DNA of 64,000 nt, from positions 1,240,001 through 1,304,000 of the forward strand of contig NZ_CP018151.1 in NCBI RefSeq assembly GCF_001889265.1. Direction: 5' to 3'. Below the pieces are notes generated by a model. It had not been told where the DNA came from. It did no database searches and saw only the letters and a list, made by a program, of their open reading frames with translations. This DNA is from Microbacterium sp. 1.5R (GTDB taxonomy: Bacteria; Actinomycetota; Actinomycetes; Actinomycetales; Microbacteriaceae). Made by a program: the position numbers and the translations under genes. Within the stretch, counting starts at the first letter, position 1, and each line of letters opens with the position of its first letter. Shown one piece after another: positions 58,121 to 64,000 of this stretch.

Positions 58121-59241
58121 CGCAGAGCCCTGAGGAGCGACTCGACGACCTGGTCGACCTGGTCGTCGGTGAGCTCGGGGTGGATGGGGAGCGAGAGCTC
58201 CTCGGCGTAGAAGGCCTCCGCGTTCGGGCACATTCCGCGGCGATAACCGGCGTCCGCGTACACGGGGTGCCAGTACACGGGCATGTAGTTGACCTGCACC
58301 CCGATGCCGTCCGCGCGCATCCGGTCGAAGACCGTCCGACGGCGTCCGTCGAGGATGCGCACCGGATAGAGATGCCGGATCAGCTCGACGTCGTCACGCT
58401 GGATCGGAGTACGGACCCCGTCGACGCCTGCGAGAGCCGCGTCGTAGCGCCGCGTGATCTCGGCGCGTCGCCGCCGGAACGAGTCGAGCCGCGCCAGCTG
58501 GGCGATCCCGAGTGCACAGGCGATGTCGTCGAGGCGATAGTTGAACCCGAACTCATGGACTTCCTGATGCCACGCGCCTTCCGTCGTCATCGCGAAGCGA
58601 TCGGCATCCCGCACCAGCCCGATGAAGTGGAACTCATGGGCGCGCTGGGCGATCTTCGGATCCTTGGCGACGAGCGCACCGCCCTCGCCGGTCGTGAGGT
58701 TCTTCGTCGGGAAGAACGAGAACGTCGTCAGGTCCGCGAGATCGCCGACCGGCCGACCCCGGTACGTGCTGCCGATCGAATGGGCGGCGTCGTCGAGGAC
58801 GAGCGCGTCCACACGCGCCGCGATCTCTGTCAGTCTGTCGTAGTCGGCGGGGTGTCCCGCATAGTCCACGGCGGCGATCACCTTGGTGCGTTCATCGACC
58901 AGGGCGTCGACCGCGTCCGGGTCGATGAGCGCTGTGTCCTCCTCGACGTCTGCGAAGACGATGTCGGCCCCGAGGACCGACGCCATCGAGGTCGTGGCGA
59001 TGAAGGTCATCGGAGTCGAGATCACGGTGTCTCCGTGCGTGACCCCCGCAGCCGCGTACGCCATGTGCAGCGCCGCCGTGCCCGAGGTCGCGGTGACCGC
59101 CCGGTGCCCGCCGGCGATCTCGCCGAGTCGCGCTTCGAATGCGGCCACTGCCGGGCCGGTCGTGAGCCAGTCGCCACGGAGCACCTCGACGACGGCCTGG
59201 ATGTCCTCCTCGGAGATCGACTGCCGTCCGTAGGGCAGCAT
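58117..59241 (-). CDS. pseC: PseC-type UDP-4-keto-sugar aminotransferase
   Basis: 374-residue PLP enzyme of the DegT/DnrJ/EryC1/StrS group that adds the 4-amino group to the PseB product. It begins LPYGRQSISEEDIQAVVEVL, has ATSGTAALHMAYAAAG, LVLDDAAHSIGSTYRG and the PLP-Lys in FSFFPTKNLTTGEGG, then HEFGFNYRLDDIACALGIAQL. The start at 59241 is 2 bp from the pseB stop, so pseB-pseC-pseF form one operon. Confidence 0.9.
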   Translation of the reverse strand: MLPYGRQSISEEDIQAVVEVLRGDWLTTGPAVAAFEARLGEIAGGHRAVTATSGTAALHMAYAAAGVTHGDTVISTPMTFIATTSMASVLGADIVFADVEEDTALIDPDAVDALVDERTKVIAAVDYAGHPADYDRLTEIAARVDALVLDDAAHSIGSTYRGRPVGDLADLTTFSFFPTKNLTTGEGGALVAKDPKIAQRAHEFHFIGLVRDADRFAMTTEGAWHQEVHEFGFNYRLDDIACALGIAQLARLDSFRRRRAEITRRYDAALAGVDGVRTPIQRDDVELIRHLYPVRILDGRRRTVFDRMRADGIGVQVNYMPVYWHPVYADAGYRRGMCPNAEAFYAEELSLPIHPELTDDQVDQVVESLLRALR

Positions 59242-59243
59242 CG

Positions 59244-60233
59244 TCAGATCCCCGCCTCGATGATCTCGGAGATCTCCTGCTGCGAGTACCACTGATCGTT
59301 GCTGTCCGACCGGTACGCGAAGCCCTCCGGCACGGGTACGGCTCCGGCGGGCATCTGATAGCCCCAGGACGCGAGGTCGGGCTGGATGATGAAGTACTTC
59401 CCATCGCTGACCGTGACGGCGCGACGGCCCTCTTCCGGGCTGATCATCTCCTCGTGGAGCTTCTCGCCCGGGCGCAGGCCCACATCGACGAGTTCCGCTC
59501 CCGGCACGACGGCGTGGGCGAGATCGGTGACCTTCATCGACGGGATCCGCGGAACGAGGAGCTCGCCGCCCTGCATGAGCTCGAACGTGTCGATCACCAT
59601 CTCGACCGCCTGGGGGAGTGTGATGAAGAACCGCGTGCATCGAAGATCAGTGATGGGAAGCGGCTTTCCCTCGGCACCCAGGCGGGAGAAGAAGGGGATG
59701 ACCGAGCCGCGGGATCCCATGACGTTGCCGTAGCGGACCACCGCGAACCGCGTGTCGTACGCGGCTGCGTAGTGATTGCCGGTGATGAAGAGCTTGTCGG
59801 CCGTGAGCTTGGTCGCACCGTAGAGGTTGATCGGACTCGAGGCCTTGTCCGTCGACAGCGCGACGACGCGCTTCACACCGGCGTCGATCGACGCCTCGAT
59901 CACGTTCTGGCTGCCGAGGATGTTCGTCTTCACGAACTCGAACGGGTTGTACTCGGCCGTGTCCACCTGCTTGAGGGCAGCGGCGTGAACGACGTAGTCG
60001 ACGCCGTGCAGCGCGCGAGCGAGTCGCCTCTCGTCGCGGATGTCGCCGATGAACCACCGGAGTCGAGGGTCGTCGCCGAACTGCTGCCGCACCTCGTACT
60101 GCTTGAGTTCGTCGCGCGAGAAGATGACGAGACGCCGGGGATTGATGTGGGTCAGGGCGTGACGTATGAACGCCTTGCCGAACGACCCGGTGCCGCCAGT
60201 GATGAGGATGCTCGCGCCCTCGAGAACCGACAC
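59244..60233 (-). CDS. pseB: PseB UDP-GlcNAc 4,6-dehydratase (C5-inverting)
   Basis: 329-residue SDR enzyme that commits UDP-GlcNAc to the pseudaminic acid route. It has ILITGGTGSFGKAFIRHAL (nucleotide loop), SRDELKQYEVRQQFGDD, AAALKQVDTAEYNPFEFVKT and STDKASSPINLYGATKL with the active-site Asp, Lys and Tyr; VVRYGNVMGSRGSVIPFF follows. This matches the inverting PseB/FlaA1 class rather than the retaining type. The GTG start has GAGGAG upstream. It is divergent from the PseG-PseH fusion (106-bp gap). Confidence 0.94.
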   Translation of the reverse strand: MSVLEGASILITGGTGSFGKAFIRHALTHINPRRLVIFSRDELKQYEVRQQFGDDPRLRWFIGDIRDERRLARALHGVDYVVHAAALKQVDTAEYNPFEFVKTNILGSQNVIEASIDAGVKRVVALSTDKASSPINLYGATKLTADKLFITGNHYAAAYDTRFAVVRYGNVMGSRGSVIPFFSRLGAEGKPLPITDLRCTRFFITLPQAVEMVIDTFELMQGGELLVPRIPSMKVTDLAHAVVPGAELVDVGLRPGEKLHEEMISPEEGRRAVTVSDGKYFIIQPDLASWGYQMPAGAVPVPEGFAYRSDSNDQWYSQQEISEIIEAGI

Positions 60234-60339
60234 TCTGTCTCCTCAGCGTTGTCGTGATGGCACGGATGCTCGGGTTGTTCCATGCCCGGCCTATCCTATC
60301 GGGTGGGCGCAGCCGCGCCCCCGAGGAGAGGGACGTGTG

Positions 60340-61824
60340 ATGAGCGGGCGACGGGTCCTCCTGCACTGCAATGCCGGTGTCGAGGCGGGCATGGGGCACC
60401 TCATGCGCACTCTCACCATCGCCCGCGAGGCGCGGGACCGGGGGTGGGCGGCGTCGGTGTTCGGCGATGTGGATGCGGTCGGTGCGGAGGTCCTGCGCCG
60501 GATGGATCCGGAACTCGAGCTGCTCACCGTGGACGGCGTCGCGGCGAGCCTCGGCGACTTCGCGGAGCTCGGGCGGGACGCCGACGTGATCCATCTGGAC
60601 ACCTATCGCGAAGTCCCCGATCTCTCGTCCCTCGCAGTGCTGCTCAGCAACATGCAGGATGGTCCGTTCGGTGTGCGCGATGCCGATCTGGCCATCGATG
60701 CCAATCTGGCGTCCGAGCGCACCTTCGCGAGTCCTGAACGCAGCCGGAGTCATCTGGCCGGGATCGACGCGGCTGTCGTACGCGCTCAGGTGCTCGCTCA
60801 GCGTGACGCCCGGAAAACGGCGGCGGCAGCGCCTCGCGTGCTGATCGTGATGGGCGGCACGGACCCTCACGGCGTGACCGCGCGCGTCGTCGCCGCGTTC
60901 GATCGCGTTCCTTCTCCGGTGGAGATCACGGTGATCGACCCCCGGCGGCGTCCCGACGTGCTGTCCGCGGCGGGGTCCTCGCGTCATGCCGTCCAGGTCC
61001 TCGGCTTCGTCGAGGACCTCCCCGCGATCGCCGCGTCCCACGACCTGGCCGTGACGGCTGCCGGCACCTCGGTCTGGGACTTCGCGTGCATGGGTCTTCC
61101 CATGGCGCTCGTCTGCGTGGCGGACAACCAGCGGGTCGGCTACCGTCAGGTCGTCGAACAGGGGCTCGCGGTGGGCCTCGGGGAGCCGCCCCATCACGGA
61201 CTCGAGGAGAGGATCGGCGCGCTCGCCGATCTCCTGGCTTCTCCGGCATCGCTCGCCCGGACGGCCGCCGAGCTGAAGCGGACCGTCGACGGACTCGGGA
61301 GCTGGCGGATCGTGGCGTCCTGGGAACAGCTGCTGACGACCCGCCCTTCCGTCGAGCCTCCCTCCGGACTCGTCGCCCGTGCGGCGAACGTCGACGACGG
61401 GCGGAGACTGTTCGAGTGGCGCAACGACCCGGAGGTCCGCTCCGGCTCGCGCTCACGCGGCGAGATCGACTGGAGATCGCACACCGATTGGCTCGCGCGA
61501 AGCCTGCGGAACCCCGACCGGCGACTCCTGATCGTCGAGTCCGACGGAGTGCCGGTCGCCACCTGCCGATGGGACCGACGGTCGGCCGACGAGTGGGAGA
61601 TCTCGATCACGGTCGCACCCGAGAGCCGTGGCCGCGGGCTGGCGGCATCGGTGCTCCAGGCCGCGGAGCGAGCCCTCGCCGCACAGCCGCCGGTGCGCAT
61701 GGTGGCCACCGTGCACGGCGACAACGTCGCATCACGACGATTGTTCGAGCGCGCCGGCTATCTGCCGTACCTGCCCGCCGACGATGACGGCTTCCTCACC
61801 CTCGCCCGGTGGCGGCTCTCGTAG
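60340..61824 (+). CDS. pseG-pseH: PseG-PseH fusion: UDP-sugar hydrolase plus N-acetyltransferase
   Basis: 494-residue fused enzyme. Residues 1-330 form a PseG-like GT-B hydrolase that removes UDP: LLHCNAGVEAGMGHLMRTL, NMQDGPFGVRDADL, VMGGTDPHGVTA and TAAGTSVWDFACMGLPMAL. Residues about 345-494 form a GNAT acetyltransferase (PseH-like): RAANVDDGRRLFEWRNDPEV, SITVAPESRGRGLAASVL (acetyl-CoA loop) and DNVASRRLFERAGY. PseH acts before PseG in the pathway, so one protein holds two consecutive steps in reverse order. ATG 60340 has AGAGGGA upstream; TATCCT boxes lie near 60295. Confidence 0.9.
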   Translation: MSGRRVLLHCNAGVEAGMGHLMRTLTIAREARDRGWAASVFGDVDAVGAEVLRRMDPELELLTVDGVAASLGDFAELGRDADVIHLDTYREVPDLSSLAVLLSNMQDGPFGVRDADLAIDANLASERTFASPERSRSHLAGIDAAVVRAQVLAQRDARKTAAAAPRVLIVMGGTDPHGVTARVVAAFDRVPSPVEITVIDPRRRPDVLSAAGSSRHAVQVLGFVEDLPAIAASHDLAVTAAGTSVWDFACMGLPMALVCVADNQRVGYRQVVEQGLAVGLGEPPHHGLEERIGALADLLASPASLARTAAELKRTVDGLGSWRIVASWEQLLTTRPSVEPPSGLVARAANVDDGRRLFEWRNDPEVRSGSRSRGEIDWRSHTDWLARSLRNPDRRLLIVESDGVPVATCRWDRRSADEWEISITVAPESRGRGLAASVLQAAERALAAQPPVRMVATVHGDNVASRRLFERAGYLPYLPADDDGFLTLARWRLS

Positions 61825-61834
61825 GACTCGCGGT

Positions 61835-62896
61835 CTAGAGCGCATCCCAGGTCAGCGGGGTGCCGCGTTCGACGTCTCGCGTGAACGTGCGTCCGCTCAC
61901 CAGGGCGAAGTCATCGGGGCGGAGTCCGCCGGCGGGGCGGATCGACCGCACGTTCTCGGGTCCCACGGTGTCGCCCGCTCGGACGTCGGTGACGACGAAC
62001 AGCGAACGGCGAAGGGCGAGCACCGCTTCTTCCTGAGCGGTCGGTCCGAAGGACACACCGCTCGCGGACGCGACGCGCGCCTGTTCGGAGGCCACGACGA
62101 GAGCGCTGAACTCGTCGGGTGTGAGAGAGAAGTCCGCGTCGACGCCGCCGTCCGTTCGGTCGAGCGTGACGTGCTTCTCGATCACGACCGCGCCGAGGGC
62201 CGCAGCGGCGACCGCGACCCCGATCCCGAGCGTGTGGTCCGAGAGCCCCACCGGCACGTCGAAGGCGTCTCGGAGCGCCGCGATGTTGCCGAGTCGCGCC
62301 TCTTCGGGAACCGCGGGGTAGGCCGCTGTGCAGGCCAGCAGCACGAGCTGGGTGCCTCCGGCACCGCGGATGGCGGTGACCGCCGCATCGATCTCCGAGA
62401 GCGTCGCCATGCCGGTCGACACGATCATCGGCTTACCGGTGCGGGCGACCTCCCGGAGGAGCGGGATATCGACGATCTCAGCGGATGCCGTCTTGTAGAT
62501 CTCGACCCCCAGCTCTTCGAGGAACGAGACCGAGCTCGGATCGAAGGGCGTCGAGAAGGGGATCAGTCCATGGCTGCGCGCGCGATCGAAGATCGGCGCA
62601 TGCCACTCCCACGGCGTGTGAGCCTCCTGGTAGAGGGAATAGAGGTTCCTGCCGCCCCAGAGCCCGTGGTCGCTCGCGACCCGGAAGGCGGGCTTGTCGG
62701 AGTCGATCGTGAGCGTGTCGGCGGTGTAAGTCTGGATCTTGAGAGCGTCGGCGCCGGTGGCGGCGACCGCGTCGACGATCGCGAGCGCCCGATCGATGTC
62801 GCCGTTGTGGTTTCCCGACATCTCAGCGATCGTGAACACGGGGGAGCCGGTGCCGATGCTCGCCGTGGAGAGCGGGATGGTCTGCGAAGAAGTCAC
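61835..62896 (-). CDS. pseI: Pseudaminic acid synthase PseI (NeuB family)
   Basis: 353-residue enzyme condensing the 2,4-diacetamido sugar with phosphoenolpyruvate. The TIM-barrel part starts PVFTIAEMSGNHNGDIDRAL and has ADALKIQTYTADTLTID, IPFSTPFDPSSVSFLEELG, KTASAEIVDIPLLREVARTG and IEKHVTLDRTDGGVDADFSL; a C-terminal SAF/antifreeze-like domain (about 290-353, RRSLFVVTDVRAGDTVG) closes it. The SGNHNGD motif favours the Pse/Leg branch of NeuB enzymes. GTG 62896 has TAGAGT 8 nt upstream. It reads convergently with the PseG-PseH gene. Confidence 0.92.
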   Translation of the reverse strand: MTSSQTIPLSTASIGTGSPVFTIAEMSGNHNGDIDRALAIVDAVAATGADALKIQTYTADTLTIDSDKPAFRVASDHGLWGGRNLYSLYQEAHTPWEWHAPIFDRARSHGLIPFSTPFDPSSVSFLEELGVEIYKTASAEIVDIPLLREVARTGKPMIVSTGMATLSEIDAAVTAIRGAGGTQLVLLACTAAYPAVPEEARLGNIAALRDAFDVPVGLSDHTLGIGVAVAAAALGAVVIEKHVTLDRTDGGVDADFSLTPDEFSALVVASEQARVASASGVSFGPTAQEEAVLALRRSLFVVTDVRAGDTVGPENVRSIRPAGGLRPDDFALVSGRTFTRDVERGTPLTWDAL

Positions 62897-62903
62897 GCCG
62901 ACA

Positions 62904-62909
62904 ACTCTA
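62904..62909 (-). promoter_or_regulatory. Candidate leaderless promoter -10 (TAGAGT)
   Basis: Minus-strand TAGAGT ends 8 nt before the pseI GTG at 62896. Confidence 0.4.
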
Positions 62910-62965
62910 GACGCGTCCTCTCCGTGACTCGCCGCCCCGCCGATGGGACAGCCGCCGCGGTGCCC

Positions 62966-62971
62966 TAAGCT
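62966..62971 (+). promoter_or_regulatory. Candidate promoter -10 (TAAGCT)
   Basis: TAAGCT ends 9 nt before the ATG at 62980; a GAGG lies between. Confidence 0.4.
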
Positions 62972-62979
62972 GAGGTCTC

Positions 62980-63678
62980 ATGGGGCGTGTGACGGATCTT
63001 GTCGGTGATGACAGGGCGATTGCCGGAGAGGTCGACTTCTACGACCGACTCCGTCCGCTCGTCACGGCATACGGGCGAGCGGATACCGCTCGTCGGATCG
63101 CCGTCGTCGGAAATCAGCCGCTCGAGCCGTCCGACGAGCGCGCCGCGATGATCGACACGGCTGACATCGTGTTCCGAGTCAACGGCTTCCGTGTCGACGA
63201 CGTCGACGGCATGCCGTCGGTGGGTCGGCGCGCCGACGTCGTCGTGTTCAATCGTGGTGTGCGTCCGACGCCCTGGTTCTTCGAGGGCTACTCCGAGCGC
63301 CTCTACCTGATGATCGAACCCGGGCGCCTGCTCTGGGAGAACCCGAAGCTCCCGGCCTTCTGGCCCGCGGATCTCGGAATCGTGACGATGCCGAACCGCG
63401 AGGTGGTGCTGCCACTCGGCGAGGCGATGGGAGCCGATCCGCGCAGCGGTGGCCAGTGGGCGACGACGGGGACGGTGATGCTCTGGATCGCCACCCGCCT
63501 GTTCCCGGACGCCACGGTCGATGCGGCCGGATTCTCCTTCGTCGACGCGCCGGATCAGACATCATGGAACCACGCCTACGGAGACCCCTCGGCGGTCGGA
63601 GCAGAGCACCGGATCGACCTGGAGTCGGCGCTCGTGCGGCACTGGATCGACTCCGGCCGCGTCACGTATCACCGCTGA
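62980..63678 (+). CDS. GT29 sialyltransferase-like protein, candidate nonulosonyltransferase
   Basis: 232-residue soluble protein. RRIAVVGNQPLEPSD (38-52) and IDTADIVFRVNGF (58-70) match sialylmotif L; ATTGTVMLWIATRLF and AAGFSFVDA (161-190) match motif S; NHAY (197-200) fits motif III and EHRIDLE (209-215) fits motif VS with its His and Glu. GT29 enzymes use CMP-sialic acid; the neighbours make a CMP-pseudaminic-acid-type donor, so it may transfer that sugar (inference). It is shorter than animal GT29 enzymes and has no signal or membrane segment, so it would act on a cytosolic, lipid-linked acceptor. Confidence 0.75.
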   Translation: MGRVTDLVGDDRAIAGEVDFYDRLRPLVTAYGRADTARRIAVVGNQPLEPSDERAAMIDTADIVFRVNGFRVDDVDGMPSVGRRADVVVFNRGVRPTPWFFEGYSERLYLMIEPGRLLWENPKLPAFWPADLGIVTMPNREVVLPLGEAMGADPRSGGQWATTGTVMLWIATRLFPDATVDAAGFSFVDAPDQTSWNHAYGDPSAVGAEHRIDLESALVRHWIDSGRVTYHR

Positions 63679-63721
63679 ATCCCACAGACCATCGACAATC
63701 ACCCGAATGATTGAGGACTGA

Positions 63722-64000
63722 ATGCTGAACCGACTCCGTCGCAGACTCGACGCCGTCGTCGAACGCCGTGTAGACGCGAGAGTGGACGCCCGCATGGGGC
63801 GTGCTCTCGAGCAGGTCGAGCACGCGCAGCGCGACTACGAGGCACGCCTCGCGGGAACCCAGGCCGACTTCTCTTACATCAGATCCGAGTTCGATCGCAT
63901 CGCTCCTCAGGTCGCCGCGCTCGAGCAGCGGTTCGAGTGGCTGCGCGTGCGCCTCGATGTGGCTGATCTGGAAGCCGACGAGGCGCTCAGCCGCGCCCAG
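63722..64000 (+). CDS. Coiled-coil protein, 3'-truncated by window edge
   Basis: An open frame of 93 codons runs off the window. The ATG has GAGGA 4 nt upstream. The visible part is basic at first (LNRLRRRLDAVVERRVDARV), then heptad-like and predicted coiled coil (EQVEHAQRDYEARLAG, VAALEQRFEWLRVRL). Such N-termini precede methyltransferase or glycosyltransferase domains in glycan loci, but the domain is not in view, so no function is given. Confidence 0.6.
   Translation, partial: MLNRLRRRLDAVVERRVDARVDARMGRALEQVEHAQRDYEARLAGTQADFSYIRSEFDRIAPQVAALEQRFEWLRVRLDVADLEADEALSRAQ

Overview
The window is high-GC DNA with actinobacterial codon use (many GTG starts, GTGA/ATGA stop-start overlaps). The protein set fits Microbacteriaceae, most likely Microbacterium; this is inferred from gene content and style, not from a marker gene.

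Region 1 (1-11.4 kb) is core chromosome. nudC (5' end outside the window), a UvrD2-type helicase, a cyclodehydratase-like zinc protein, a DUF2342 metalloprotease-like protein, a PDZ/Lon-type secreted protease and a UPF0182 membrane protein appear in the neighbourhood order I recall for Mycobacterium Rv3199c-Rv3193c. A small membrane protein and an unrecognised two-gene unit (9632-11423) follow.

Region 2 (11.5-14.5 kb) is a small, lower-GC integrated element at the 3' end of an initiator tRNA gene. A 43-bp perfect direct repeat flanks it (11543-11585 and 14456-14498). Clustered TTTGTGTCCA decamers near both ends look like integrase arm sites. It holds a truncated transposase and one intact DUF5677-type gene, and no integrase gene.

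Region 3 (14.6-28.3 kb) has a nitrilase-family amidase, a PLP aminotransferase, an HtrA-type protease, three CDP-glycerol glycerophosphotransferase-family proteins with a GT2 enzyme (teichoic-acid-like polymer), birA, a PH-domain membrane protein, purK-purE and an LCP ligase.

Region 4 (28.3-57.4 kb) is a large cell-envelope glycan locus. It encodes an LPxTG protein, a DUF4012 protein, a first ABC polysaccharide exporter, many glycosyltransferases, a Wzx-like flippase, a repeat-rich secreted protein, the dTDP-L-rhamnose pathway (rmlA, rmlB and an rmlC-rmlD fusion), two AT3-SGNH O-acyltransferases, UDP-galactopyranose mutase and a second ABC exporter. It probably makes rhamnose- and galactofuranose-containing glycopolymers attached by LCP proteins.

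Region 5 (57.4 kb to the end) encodes a full set for a pseudaminic-acid-type nonulosonic acid: PseF-like, PseC, PseB, a PseG-PseH fusion and PseI. Next to it is a small protein carrying the GT29 sialyltransferase motifs, a candidate nonulosonyl transferase. The window ends inside a coiled-coil-like gene.

A recurrent feature is a -10-like hexamer whose last base lies 7 nt (sometimes 8) before the start codon. This suggests leaderless transcription and was used to choose several starts.
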